Part shown: one piece after another, positions 1-8,581 of the stretch | How positions within the stretch are numbered: the first letter of the stretch is position 1 | Layout: every line of letters starts with the position of its first letter | Assembly (NCBI GenBank): GCA_009845905.1 | Contig: VXYS01000009.1 | Coordinates: forward strand, 434,001 to 498,000 | Direction of reading: 5' to 3' | Source: Gammaproteobacteria bacterium | Lineage (GTDB): Bacteria > Pseudomonadota > Gammaproteobacteria > Steroidobacterales > Foliamicaceae | Length of the DNA: 64,000 nucleotides | The notes under the pieces: model-generated | What the model was told of the DNA's origin: nothing | What the model saw: the letters and a program-made list of their open reading frames with translations, nothing else | The model's database searches: none | Position numbers and translations under genes: made by a program

Positions 1-47
1 CCGTTGATCCAGACCCGAACGGAAACGCATAGCGTTAATACGCCCCA

Positions 48-2324
48 ATGAAGAAGACGGCTGCCGACCGGGGCATCGTCAAGCTGCCCGCGCTTGCGCC
101 GCACCTGGAATTCCACGTCATCGGCGAACAGCAGACCCTGCTGGTTTCGGAGTCGTTCAATACGCTGCTGCACGGTGAAATCTATTGCAAGCTGCTGCCC
201 GTGCTCGATGGCCGGCGCGAGCAGGAAGAGATTGCCGCCGTCCTCAAGGCCGGACACACCGCCTCGGAAGTTCGCGCGGCCATCGCTTCACTTGCCGCCA
301 GGGGCTACGTAGTCTCCGGCGGGCATGGAATGGACAGGAGCCGGGCGGCCTACTGGTCGTCGCTCGGCGCCTCGCCGTGCCGGGCGGAGCAGAGCCTGGC
401 GGAATCGCGCATCGAAATTGTGGGTGACGAGGGCCGTCTGGCACGGCATATGGAAGAACTCGGCGTCACCGCAGGGACCGCCGCGCCCAAGCTCACCGTG
501 ATCGTTTGCGACGAGTATCTGCAAGAGCGCCTTGCGGAGGTGAATCGACACCGGCTTGAAACAGGTGTGCCGTGGATGCTGATGCGCCCCCGCGGCATAC
601 AGCCGCTGTTCGGTCCCGTATTTCGGGCGGATGGAGAAGGACCCTGCTGGGCCTGCCTGGCTTACCGGCTTGGCGGTCACCAGGAAGTGCATCAGTTTCT
701 CAGAAATGTCGTGGGCGAGAAGGCCGCCTTCAAACCGTTTGCCGCCGACCCCGTGCTGCTGGATGCGCTGTACGGGCTGATTGCGGCGGAAATCGTCAAG
801 TGGCTGGTGCTGGATGAGGCGGCGCCGTTGCACGAACAGGCGATGACGATGGACATCGGAACGTTCACGAGTTCGCGCCACCGCGTCATGCGCCGGCCGC
901 AGTGCCCGGCCTGCGGCGACGAAGACCTTTTCCGTGCGGACCGGGCGCCCGTGGCCTTGCAGCTGAAGTCCAGCCCCAGGGCCGTCAGCAACAGCGGTGG
1001 CGCGCGCACCGTGGCCCCGGAAGCAACGCTGGCGAAATACCGCCACCTGGTAAGCCCGATCAGTGGCGTCGTGACCTGGCTGAAGCGCACTACCGACGAG
1101 GCCGATTCCTGGCTGCATGTCTATTGGGCGGGAAGCAATCTCGGCATGAGGAGCCGGACCCTGAGTTCGCTCCGACGCAGCCTGCGGAGCAAGAGCGCCG
1201 GCAAGGGCAGCACGCGCGAGCAGTCGGAGGTCAGCGCGCTGTGCGAAGCCCTCGAGCGATATTCGGGCTGCCTTCATGGTGACGAGATCCGCGCCCGCAG
1301 GCGATTCACCGATTTTTCGGATGATGATGAGGCAATACACCCCAACGATGCGCAACTCTTCAGCGATACCCAGCTTGACAACGCCGAGAGCATCAACGCG
1401 AAGGGGCACCCGTACAACATCGTGCCTCCACGCATGGATCCCGATGCCGAACTGGACTGGACGCCCGTCTGGTCGTTCACGCAGCAGCGCCATCGCTATC
1501 TGCCCACCTCGATGCTCTACAGCATGGCCCCCGAACAGCGCGCCGCCGGCGACCTGATTGCCGACTCCAATGGCTGCGCCGCGGGCAACACCCTGGAGGA
1601 GGCCATACTGCAGGGCTTCTACGAACTCGCCGAGCGCGACGCCTTTGCCATCTGGTGGTACAACAGACTCAAGGCGCCGGCAGTGGATCTCGCCAGTTTC
1701 GACGACGAGTACCTCGCAACGGCTGCGGGCTACTACGCACGGTTTGAGCGGGACCTGTGGATGCTCGACGTCACCTCCGATATCGGAATTCCCGCATTCG
1801 TTGCGCTCTCGCGACGGCCCGATGCGGAAACCGAGGACATCATCTACGGTGCCGGCGCCCATGCCGACCCGCGTATTGCGGCCCTGCGCGCGGTTTGCGA
1901 ATTGAACCAGTGCCTTACCTGGCTGCCGCGCCCCGGAAGCCGCGACGGCCGGCCCATGATCGACGATCCGCTGGCGCTCTGGTGGTGGAAAACCGCCCGG
2001 CTGGCCGATTGTTCCTGGCTGGCGCCGGCGGAAGACGCGCCGCTGCGCAAGGCTTCGCATTACAGGGTGATCGAGACGGCCGACATGCGCGAGGATGTGG
2101 AATACTGCCGGACGCGAGTCGAGGCCGGAGGCATGGAGTTCCTGGTCCTGGACCAGACGCGGCCCGACATCGGCATGCCCGTGGTGCGCGTCATCGTGCC
2201 GGGCCTCCGCCATTTCTGGGAACGACTCGCTCCGGGGCGTTTGTATGACGTGCCGGTCAGCATGGGCCGCCGCAGCCGCCCGCTGGCCGAGGCCGACATC
2301 AATCCCGCACCGGTGATCGCCTGA
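48..2324 (+). CDS. Fused TOMM cyclodehydratase (leader-binding/ThiF-like domain + YcaO domain)
   Basis: Predicted to bind an NHLP-type precursor and use ATP to cyclodehydrate Cys/Ser/Thr of the core to azolines. Residues 1-90 look like a RiPP recognition element (winged-helix fold). Residues about 120-320 are the E1/ThiF-like region with two Cys pairs, C200-x2-C203 and C286-x2-C289, the usual zinc tetrathiolate. Residues about 330-750 are the YcaO domain, with its ATP/Mg-binding acidic helices at 391-407 (SEVSALCEALERYSG) and 506-532 (SNGCAAGNTLEEAI followed by ELAERDAF). The length (758 aa) fits fused cyclodehydratases. The C-terminus ends NPAPVIA, so the PxPxP tail of many YcaO cyclodehydratases is reduced to PxP. 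The next gene starts 10 nt downstream, so the two are probably co-transcribed. Family assignment is secure; the substrate (the two CCC peptides nearby) is inferred from context. Confidence 0.9.
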   Translation: MKKTAADRGIVKLPALAPHLEFHVIGEQQTLLVSESFNTLLHGEIYCKLLPVLDGRREQEEIAAVLKAGHTASEVRAAIASLAARGYVVSGGHGMDRSRAAYWSSLGASPCRAEQSLAESRIEIVGDEGRLARHMEELGVTAGTAAPKLTVIVCDEYLQERLAEVNRHRLETGVPWMLMRPRGIQPLFGPVFRADGEGPCWACLAYRLGGHQEVHQFLRNVVGEKAAFKPFAADPVLLDALYGLIAAEIVKWLVLDEAAPLHEQAMTMDIGTFTSSRHRVMRRPQCPACGDEDLFRADRAPVALQLKSSPRAVSNSGGARTVAPEATLAKYRHLVSPISGVVTWLKRTTDEADSWLHVYWAGSNLGMRSRTLSSLRRSLRSKSAGKGSTREQSEVSALCEALERYSGCLHGDEIRARRRFTDFSDDDEAIHPNDAQLFSDTQLDNAESINAKGHPYNIVPPRMDPDAELDWTPVWSFTQQRHRYLPTSMLYSMAPEQRAAGDLIADSNGCAAGNTLEEAILQGFYELAERDAFAIWWYNRLKAPAVDLASFDDEYLATAAGYYARFERDLWMLDVTSDIGIPAFVALSRRPDAETEDIIYGAGAHADPRIAALRAVCELNQCLTWLPRPGSRDGRPMIDDPLALWWWKTARLADCSWLAPAEDAPLRKASHYRVIETADMREDVEYCRTRVEAGGMEFLVLDQTRPDIGMPVVRVIVPGLRHFWERLAPGRLYDVPVSMGRRSRPLAEADINPAPVIA

Positions 2325-2333
2325 GGAGACAGC

Positions 2334-3461
2334 TTGGACATTGACGAAGCAATAACGCGGACCCAGGACCGGCTTGCGGAAGAGGGCGGCACCATGGCCG
2401 ATTTGCTCGGGCACCTGAGAAACAGGATTTCGGCGGTCCTTATCGGGGACCGGGAATGGCAGCGGGTGTTGGAATGCGCCGGAAGACTTCCGATAACGAT
2501 GGCCGCCCTGCCGTTCGGCTTCGAACTGCCACTGCACGACCGCAGGCCGGAAGCGGATTTCGGAGCCTCTCTGGCAAGCGGAACCCGGGCGGGGGCCTGG
2601 TTCGAAGAAACTGCGCGGGGCGGACAAGCGGATGAAACGGCGAGAGCGGTCGTGCGCCTGTTCAGGGAAATGGAATCCGAAGGCTCGCCGCTGCGTGAAA
2701 TCGTCGGGCGCAAGCTGATGCTGGAATACGACATAGGCTCGGCGAGCGGCGACGAGCATGCGCAACCCGGAATCTTCCTGCGGCCCGGCGAGCGTCCGAT
2801 CGTTGGCGGGGGCCAGCTGAACGATGTGGGCACGGTGGTCGGCGCACTTGTTTCCTGCGTGGGCTGGAAGATGAACGATGCTCAGCGGAAGAGTCTCGAA
2901 CGGGTTTACCGGGCGCAGCCCGAAGACACGCGAATGGATTCCTTCGGGGTATTCCCTTCCCGTTCACGCGCGATCCGCCTGGCGATCATGGGGTTCAAGT
3001 CGCAGCAGGAAATATGTTCCTTTCTTCGGGACACTGGCTGGCCGGGTCGGATTTCGGCCGTGGAGTCGGTGATTGCACGCTTCAGGGAACGGGCCAGCAT
3101 CGTCAGGTCCGGCGCGAACATAGACGTTGAGGAAAATGGCGTGGGTTCAGCGCTCGGTCTCACGCTCATCGTCAAGCAGAGATATACGAAAGATGCGCGC
3201 TACTGGCTCGACGGGCTTACGGATTGGGACCCGTTTCTGGAAGCCCTCGGCCATGAGGATCTGGTAGTCCCGGAAAAGCTCGGTGCGCTTGCCGGCTGGG
3301 TGTCCAAACCCTCCATGCTGTTCGGAAAGACCGGGCGTTACGTACTGTTAAGAGGCATTCACCACATCAAGCTGGTCATCTCCGGGAACAAGCTTCGCAA
3401 GGCCAAGGCTTACGTGTTCATGGTGCTGTCCGGAGAGGTATCGGACCAGGGGGCTAGTTGA
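2334..3461 (+). CDS. Unrecognised soluble protein co-transcribed with the YcaO gene
   Basis: A 375-aa protein starting at a TTG codon, supported by an AGGAGA ribosome site about 5 nt upstream and lying 10 nt after the YcaO stop. I see no signal peptide, membrane segment, nucleotide-binding loop or metal motif. The C-terminal third contains a GIHHIKLVISGNKLRKAKAY stretch that reads like one compact beta-rich domain; the middle (about 205-250) has an arginine-rich segment. No FMN dehydrogenase (SagB) signature is present, so it should not be taken as the missing azoline oxidase. The tight coupling to the cyclodehydratase suggests a role in RiPP maturation or recognition, but the function is unknown. 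Confidence 0.75.
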   Translation: MDIDEAITRTQDRLAEEGGTMADLLGHLRNRISAVLIGDREWQRVLECAGRLPITMAALPFGFELPLHDRRPEADFGASLASGTRAGAWFEETARGGQADETARAVVRLFREMESEGSPLREIVGRKLMLEYDIGSASGDEHAQPGIFLRPGERPIVGGGQLNDVGTVVGALVSCVGWKMNDAQRKSLERVYRAQPEDTRMDSFGVFPSRSRAIRLAIMGFKSQQEICSFLRDTGWPGRISAVESVIARFRERASIVRSGANIDVEENGVGSALGLTLIVKQRYTKDARYWLDGLTDWDPFLEALGHEDLVVPEKLGALAGWVSKPSMLFGKTGRYVLLRGIHHIKLVISGNKLRKAKAYVFMVLSGEVSDQGAS

Positions 3462-3493
3462 CCCAATGCGCAGGACGTATATGCGCGAACCAT

Positions 3494-3516
3494 CCCCCGC
3501 TCGTATTGAGCGGGGG
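3494..3516. terminator. Perfect 9-bp hairpin between convergent genes
   Basis: The arms CCCCCGCTC (3494-3502) and GAGCGGGGG (3508-3516) enclose a 5-nt loop. A second hairpin follows at 3539-3558 (8-bp arms CGCGGAAC/GTTCCGCG, loop CGCA). Both lie between the end of the YcaO operon and the end of the opposing precursor gene, the place for a bidirectional terminator. There is no strong T-tract on either strand, so it may act with Rho or as an mRNA-stabilising structure. Confidence 0.5.
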
Positions 3517-3589
3517 ACAGCTTTCAATGTCGAACCGGCGCGGAACCGCAGTTCCGCGACCTAGCCGGCGCTTGGCCGGCCGGTTCGGT

Positions 3590-3841
3590 TTACCAGCAGC
3601 AGCAGAGGCCGGCTGAGATGGCCTCGAGTTGCTCTTCGGTTATGTTCGGATCAGGAGGCAATGCGAGATGCACGGTCTGCATGTCGCTCTCATGAACCTG
3701 GATTGTCATCGAATCAGGAATCGAGATATCCAATTCCTTGCTGATGGTGCTTTTGGGATCTGCCAACAACTGTTGCCGGAATTCCGCGTCCAGAGCGGAT
3801 TTCTCGACGATCTGCTGCAGCATCTGTTCTCCACTTCTCAT
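3590..3841 (-). CDS. NHLP-type RiPP precursor peptide 1, core ending LCCCW
   Basis: An 83-aa peptide with a nitrile hydratase alpha-subunit-like leader (residues 1-78): LLADPK near residue 25-30, a SIPDSMTIQVHESDMQTVHL stretch at 40-59, then LPPDP. The leader ends with LEAISAG, a typical NHLP leader C-terminus, and is followed by only L-C-C-C-W. The three cysteines at 80-82 are the obvious cyclodehydration targets. The ATG at 3841 has a GGGGG ribosome site a few nt upstream. It is encoded opposite to the YcaO operon, with its 3' end facing it. It is about half identical to the peptide at 6290-6544, and the cysteines fall at the same residue numbers. Confidence 0.85.
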   Translation of the reverse strand: MRSGEQMLQQIVEKSALDAEFRQQLLADPKSTISKELDISIPDSMTIQVHESDMQTVHLALPPDPNITEEQLEAISAGLCCCW

Positions 3842-4026
3842 AGTAAACCCCCGTCTTATTGAGTTGCTTCAGAGGCCTTCGCCACGTTTCCCGTTAAAGA
3901 ATCGCAGCGTTGGTGAAGTTCATTGTATCAGACCATGCCGTACAATATTCACTGCGCGTTTTGCAGTCGGGGCGATGCCGTGGATCACAGCAAATTCAGC
4001 CGGACCGCACTTCGACGCGTGCGCTG

Positions 4027-5256
4027 ATGCGATTCCGCGGCGTCTGTGCGGCTCTCGCGCTCATGGTTCCATGGGGCGCCGCTGCACAGACTCTTGATTT
4101 TTCCGGCGACCTGAGCCTGCAGACCCGCTGGTTTCCCGAAACGCCGGCCTTCGCGGGCCAGCGTGCGGGAAGCGGCGGCGTGGTCGTCGAGCCCACGCTT
4201 TACTGGGACATCACGGAAACGGCCAGCTTTACCTTTACCCCGCTTTACCGCTACGACAGCGCCGATTCGCGACGCACTCATGCGGACCTGCGCGAGGCCT
4301 ACCTGCTGATGTACGGGGACTGGGGCGAAACTGCCTGGGAGCTTCGCCTGGGAGTTGATCGCGTGTTCTGGGGCGTGGTCGAGCTGCACAACCTCGTGGA
4401 CGTCGTCAACCAGTTCGACCTGATCGAGCATCCGCGCGAAGAAGCCAAACTGGGTCAGCCCATGGCGTACCTGACGCTCTCCGGCGGCTGGGGCATGGCG
4501 GAGTGGCTGGTGCTGCCCTACCATCGCAAGCGCACGTTTCCGGGGTCTCACGGACGCTTTCGGGGCCCTGTGCCGCTTGTTGACGACGCCTTGTACGAAA
4601 GTGGCGGCGAAGAGCGCCACATCGATCTGGCCGCCCGTTACAGCAACACCGTCGGGCTGCTGGACTTTGGCCTGAGCGCGTTCGTGGGAACCAATCGTGA
4701 GCCCTTTTTCGTTCCGGCCCTCCCGCCCGGCCTGATTCCCGGCCCGGACACCCCCTTTATTCCCTACTACGAACAGATCCGGCAATTCGGCCTGGACGCG
4801 CAACTCACGACCGGGGACTGGATCTACAAGCTGGAAGCGATTCGCCGCAGCGGCGCCCGCAACCTCGCAGGCCTGGAGGAGAACTACCGCGCCTTCATTC
4901 TCGGCCTGGAGCGCAATTTCTACGGAGTCTTCGGCTCCGCGGCGGACATGATCGTGTTTGCGGAATGGCACGACGACAGTCGCGGTTCGCTGGCAACGAC
5001 CGCGTGGGCCAATGACCTGTTTGTCGGGGCCTCGGTCGCTTTGAACGACGTGCAGAGCACCGAGTTCATCGTCGGCGTCCTGGGGGATTTGAGCCGCGAT
5101 TACCGCGCATTGAACGTGGGAATGAATCGCCGCCTGACGGACAACTGGTCGATGCGCCTGGAAGTGATCGCGCAATTGCGGGTGGATCCGCTGGATATGA
5201 CATACGCGGGTCGGCGAGACAGTTTCGTGGGGCTGGATATCACATACAGCTACTGA
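4027..5256 (+). CDS. Outer-membrane beta-barrel protein (porin-like)
   Basis: A 409-aa protein with a clear signal peptide (MRFRGVCAALALMVPWGAAA, cleaved before QTL), which is why the start at 4027 is preferred over more upstream codons in the open frame. The mature protein is rich in alternating aromatic/polar strands (ARYSNTVGLLDFGLSAF, DNWSMRLEVIAQL) and ends in Y-S-Y with an aromatic terminal residue, as outer-membrane barrels do. It resembles conserved but uncharacterised marine gammaproteobacterial barrels; no transport substrate can be named. It follows precursor 1 (divergent, 185-nt gap) and precedes ubiA by 19 nt. Confidence 0.7.
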   Translation: MRFRGVCAALALMVPWGAAAQTLDFSGDLSLQTRWFPETPAFAGQRAGSGGVVVEPTLYWDITETASFTFTPLYRYDSADSRRTHADLREAYLLMYGDWGETAWELRLGVDRVFWGVVELHNLVDVVNQFDLIEHPREEAKLGQPMAYLTLSGGWGMAEWLVLPYHRKRTFPGSHGRFRGPVPLVDDALYESGGEERHIDLAARYSNTVGLLDFGLSAFVGTNREPFFVPALPPGLIPGPDTPFIPYYEQIRQFGLDAQLTTGDWIYKLEAIRRSGARNLAGLEENYRAFILGLERNFYGVFGSAADMIVFAEWHDDSRGSLATTAWANDLFVGASVALNDVQSTEFIVGVLGDLSRDYRALNVGMNRRLTDNWSMRLEVIAQLRVDPLDMTYAGRRDSFVGLDITYSY

Positions 5257-5275
5257 TGGCGTTTACGGCTGGCGC

Positions 5276-6172
5276 ATGAACGGACCGCCGGACAGGATGC
5301 AGGGGGCGCTGATCGAACGCCTCAAGGCGTACGGCGGGCTGATCCGCCTGGATCGTCCGGCAGGCACCCTGCTTTTGCTGTGGCCCACGTTGTTCGCACT
5401 GTGGCTGGCTTCCGGCGGCGATCCGCCGGCCCGCATCCTGCTTGTCTTTGTTGCGGGCACTTTCCTGATGCGTTCGGCCGGCTGTGCGGTGAACGACTAC
5501 GCCGACCGCCGCGTGGACCGCCTGGTAAAGCGCACCCGCTCGCGGCCGCTGGCGACAGGAGCGATCAGGCCCGCGGAGGCCCTTGCAGTGGCCGGCCTGC
5601 TGACTGCCGGCGCAGCCTGGCTGGTTTTCAGCCTGCCGGCGCTGGTGATCGTGCTGGCTGTGATTGGCGCGGCTGTCGCCGGTTTCTATCCCTTCGCGAA
5701 GCGGATCATGCCGGCCCCCCAACTGGTATTGGGCGTGGCGTTTTCGTGGGGCGTTCCGATGGCGTACGCCGCCGTTTCGGATCTCGGCAATCCCTCACTG
5801 TGGATGCTTTGGCCGCTGACTTTCCTGTGGGTGGTGATTTACGACACCGTTTACGCCATGGTGGATCGGGATGACGATGAGCGGATCGGCGTGCCGTCAA
5901 CGGCGATCCTCCTGGGCCGGCACGATGTGCTGTTCATCATCGTGGCGCATGCGGCGTACCTGGCCGGCATGTTCGGACTGGGATCGGCGGTCGGCCTTGG
6001 GCCGGCTTACTTCGCTGGCGTAGCCGGCGCGGCGCTGTGCGCAGGCCGGCAGATCGCGCTGGTTCGAGGCAGGGACCGCAAGCAGTGCTTTCGGGCCTTC
6101 AACAACAATTCGCTGCTCGGCTTCCTTCTCTTTGCCGGGCTGGCGCTGGACATGCTCTTCACCGCAGGTTGA
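5276..6172 (+). CDS. ubiA: 4-hydroxybenzoate polyprenyltransferase (UbiA family)
   Basis: A 298-aa integral membrane prenyltransferase. The two Asp-rich Mg-prenyl-diphosphate motifs are intact: NDYADRRVD at residues 73-81 and D190-TVYAMVD-RDDDE. The sequence GLIRLDRPAGTLLLLWPT near the N-terminus is diagnostic of 4-hydroxybenzoate octaprenyltransferases. Length matches E. coli UbiA (290 aa). Expected role is C3-prenylation of 4-hydroxybenzoate in ubiquinone synthesis at the inner membrane. Its location between two RiPP precursor genes is curious, but the motif content argues for the housekeeping role rather than peptide prenylation. Confidence 0.9.
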   Translation: MNGPPDRMQGALIERLKAYGGLIRLDRPAGTLLLLWPTLFALWLASGGDPPARILLVFVAGTFLMRSAGCAVNDYADRRVDRLVKRTRSRPLATGAIRPAEALAVAGLLTAGAAWLVFSLPALVIVLAVIGAAVAGFYPFAKRIMPAPQLVLGVAFSWGVPMAYAAVSDLGNPSLWMLWPLTFLWVVIYDTVYAMVDRDDDERIGVPSTAILLGRHDVLFIIVAHAAYLAGMFGLGSAVGLGPAYFAGVAGAALCAGRQIALVRGRDRKQCFRAFNNNSLLGFLLFAGLALDMLFTAG

Positions 6173-6289
6173 CGAGGTGTTCCCCGGGATGCGATACGGG
6201 GCTTTCTTTGTGATACGATCAGAAAGTCTGGTTGGACTTGCGGTAAATACAAGCGGGGCGTGGAGCCGTGATCACAAAGGCAGACAGGC

Positions 6290-6544
6290 ATGTTGTCCGC
6301 TGAGGACATGCAGCGCCATCTTATTCAGAGGGCGGCTGACGATAGCGATTTCCGCCGGGGACTCATAGCGGACCCCAAGGGCACGCTGTACCAGGAATTC
6401 GGCATCGAGATTCCGGACCATATTGAGTTTCACGTGCACCAAAGCGACATGCGCACCGTGCATGTCGTTCTGCCGCCCGACCCGGTGCTGGACGAGGAGC
6501 AACTCGAGGCGATTTCGGCCGGCATGTGCTGCTGCGGAATCTGA
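6290..6544 (+). CDS. NHLP-type RiPP precursor peptide 2, core ending MCCCGI
   Basis: An 84-aa paralogue of the precursor at 3590-3841. The leader shares FRxxLxADPK, EIPDHIEFHVHQSDMRTVHV, LPPDP and EEQLEAISAG. The core is M-C-C-C-G-I, with Cys 80-82 exactly where they are in the first peptide, although the tail after the cysteines differs (GI versus W). The start is ATG 6290. The next gene's GTG start (6526) lies inside the Cys codons, so the two reading frames overlap by 19 nt, suggesting translational coupling. It is likely a substrate of the YcaO protein at 48-2324, about 4 kb upstream. Confidence 0.85.
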   Translation: MLSAEDMQRHLIQRAADDSDFRRGLIADPKGTLYQEFGIEIPDHIEFHVHQSDMRTVHVVLPPDPVLDEEQLEAISAGMCCCGI

Positions 6545-7290
6545 CCGGGTCCCGTATTGTCAGGTGGCTGGCCTGCCTGCCGGTCGGTATTGGCCTGATC
6601 GCCGCAGCGGCCGCGAGCGGCCAGTCCATTGAAGCGGCGCGCACCGCGCTGAACGAGGGCCGGTTCCTCGAGGCCGCGGAAATCGCCGAAGTCCTGGACA
6701 CTTCCGACGGATACGCGCTGGCGGCCGAAGCGCTGGCGATACACGGGCATTATCTGGCGGCGGAAGAAACAAAAGCCGAACTGCTCGGCCGCGCAATGCA
6801 ACTGGGACAGGAGGCCATTCGTAAGAATTCGGAGAATCCGGCAGCGCACCTTCAGCACGCCCATGCCATGGGGCGCTATACGCAGGCGGTGGGCACGCTG
6901 AAGGTCAAGCGCGACTATGCCGGACGGGTGCGGGCGGCGCTGGAGCGAGCGCTGTTCCTGAAACCGGGACTGGCCGAGGCGCATCTGAGCCTGGGAGCCT
7001 GGCATGCGGAGGCCATCCGGGGCGGAGGATTCATGGCCAGGGTGCTGTTCGGGGCCAGCGGAAATGAGGCTCGCGCGCACTACGACGCCGCGCTTGAGCT
7101 TGCGCCGGATGCGAAGATCGTTCACGCGGAATATGCCCTGGGCCTGTTGCTTCTCGACAGGCGCAAACACCGTGATGAAGCCCGCAGCCTTCTGGAGCGC
7201 GCCAGGGACCTGCCCTCCCGGAACGCCCACGATCGCATCGTTCATGATCGGGTGATTGCGAAACTGTCGGAGCTTGACGTTCGAACATAA
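6526..7290 (+). CDS. Secreted TPR-like protein coupled to precursor 2
   Basis: A 254-aa protein starting with GTG inside the core codons of the preceding precursor. A hydrophobic signal segment (residues about 13-32, WLACLPVGIGLIAAAAASGQS) indicates export to the periplasm. The rest is alpha-helical with tetratricopeptide-like repeats (ALNEGRFLEAAEIAEVL; AALERALFLKPGLAEAHLSLG; HYDAALELAPDAKIVHAEYALG). No catalytic motif is visible. TPR proteins are scaffolds; the overlap with the precursor suggests a shared transcript but does not prove a role in RiPP handling. Confidence 0.75.
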   Translation: MLLRNLTGSRIVRWLACLPVGIGLIAAAAASGQSIEAARTALNEGRFLEAAEIAEVLDTSDGYALAAEALAIHGHYLAAEETKAELLGRAMQLGQEAIRKNSENPAAHLQHAHAMGRYTQAVGTLKVKRDYAGRVRAALERALFLKPGLAEAHLSLGAWHAEAIRGGGFMARVLFGASGNEARAHYDAALELAPDAKIVHAEYALGLLLLDRRKHRDEARSLLERARDLPSRNAHDRIVHDRVIAKLSELDVRT

Positions 7291-7314
7291 CGGTAGAATC
7301 CATCGACCGGACAC

Positions 7315-8514
7315 TTGCAGGGCGGCGCCAGGGTTTTGACGAATAAGCCGATACTTGAGATTCCATCCGCCTACAGGGCCGGATACGAAAAAGCCCGTCT
7401 CGAGGATCAGGCAGCGGCCGACAACTACGTCCTGCACACGACCGTTGGCGATCCACAGTTGGACCCGGTGATGGAGGAAATATCCGATTTACCTCCTCCC
7501 GCACTGCATCGGTTCATCCACGCAGGGATAGAGCAGCAGCAGGACCAACTCAAGCAGGCGCCGAAGGTCATGCGCGATTTCTTTGAGGAAATCGAGCACC
7601 CTCCGGAGTGGTTCGACTACAAGGCGTGCAACGCGGGGATCCGCGCCTTTTATGCAAACGCGAATTTCGTTCTGGTCGCATTCGTCGCGGGCGTACTGAT
7701 CGAAGGCTTTTCCTCGCTGATCGCCACTTCCTTCAATATCACATCGCGCACCGTGACCGGGCCCGGAGACCGACGGCTGAGACAAAACAACCGGCAATTG
7801 ATGGAGATCTTCGTGCCGGGGGGTTTGCACCGTTTCGGCGACGGGTGGAAGCTCTCCGTGCGGGTCAGATTCGTTCACGCCCGCATCCGCAGCCTGCTGG
7901 CGAAAGCGGAGCCCTGGGATGCCCAGGCATGGGGCACCCCGCTGAGTGCGGCCCACCTCGGCTATGCGATCTGCGTATTCTCGATTCGTCTCGTGGAACA
8001 GGCAATATCGGTGGGCGCAAGGTTTGCCAAAGACGAGATCGCCAGTTTCCTGGCCTTGTGGCGGTTCGTCGGCCATCTCATGGGCATACCCGATTCCATT
8101 CTGTACGCCAATGAAGCCCAGGCACGGCATCTCATCAGGATCACCCTGATGTGCGAGCCCCCGCCCGGGCGACATTCCATCGAAATGGCCCAGGCGTTTG
8201 TGCACAACGTGCCCACGGTCGCGGGAATCGAGGATCCCAGGGAAGCCGATTCCGTGCGCGGCCTGGTCTTCCGGCTTTCCCGTGCGCTGATCGGCAACGA
8301 TCTGGCCGACGCCCTGCAGTTTCCGAGAAGCAACCGACTGGGCACGCTCTATTTCTTCCGCATGAAGCAGATCGTTACGCGCATGCTCAAGGGCACCCGG
8401 TCGGCCCACCTGGCGGATTTCCTGCAGTTACTCGACGTTTCGCAATATGATGAGGAAGGCATGAGCTACGTGATGCCGGACCACTGGCACACGTCGAAGC
8501 AAAATCCCTGGTAA
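7315..8514 (+). CDS. MpaB/DUF2236-family oxygenase-like protein
   Basis: A 399-aa protein resembling the ER-bound oxygenase MpaB / latex-clearing protein family, which uses a b-type heme. The family-like pattern is GDRRLRQNNRQLMEIFVPGGL followed by VRVRFVHARIRSLL and a W..QAWGTPLSAAHLGYA block; the HARIR histidine lies where the proximal heme ligand is expected. The start is uncertain: TTG 7315 or the in-frame TTG at 7336; no ATG fits. It lies 24 nt after the TPR gene and 67 nt before the MMPL exporter, so an operon running from precursor 2 through 11.7 kb is possible. The substrate is unknown. Confidence 0.7.
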   Translation: MQGGARVLTNKPILEIPSAYRAGYEKARLEDQAAADNYVLHTTVGDPQLDPVMEEISDLPPPALHRFIHAGIEQQQDQLKQAPKVMRDFFEEIEHPPEWFDYKACNAGIRAFYANANFVLVAFVAGVLIEGFSSLIATSFNITSRTVTGPGDRRLRQNNRQLMEIFVPGGLHRFGDGWKLSVRVRFVHARIRSLLAKAEPWDAQAWGTPLSAAHLGYAICVFSIRLVEQAISVGARFAKDEIASFLALWRFVGHLMGIPDSILYANEAQARHLIRITLMCEPPPGRHSIEMAQAFVHNVPTVAGIEDPREADSVRGLVFRLSRALIGNDLADALQFPRSNRLGTLYFFRMKQIVTRMLKGTRSAHLADFLQLLDVSQYDEEGMSYVMPDHWHTSKQNPW

Positions 8515-8581
8515 GCATGACCGTGATTTTCATCGAAGCACGCGAACCGGCCTGTCTCCGGAGCAACTGCGGGCCGGCGCG

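Noticed and set aside
288..2765. Long minus-strand open frame of 825 codons opposite the YcaO gene
   Set aside because: It is the antisense shadow of a GC-rich gene; the product has no recognisable domain and the plus-strand YcaO motifs are clear.
2334..3461. The second gene as a SagB-type azoline dehydrogenase
   Set aside because: No FMN-binding nitroreductase motifs are visible.
5276..6172. UbiA as a RiPP prenyltransferase because it lies between the two precursors
   Set aside because: Motifs match ubiquinone-type 4-hydroxybenzoate prenyltransferase; no evidence for a peptide substrate.
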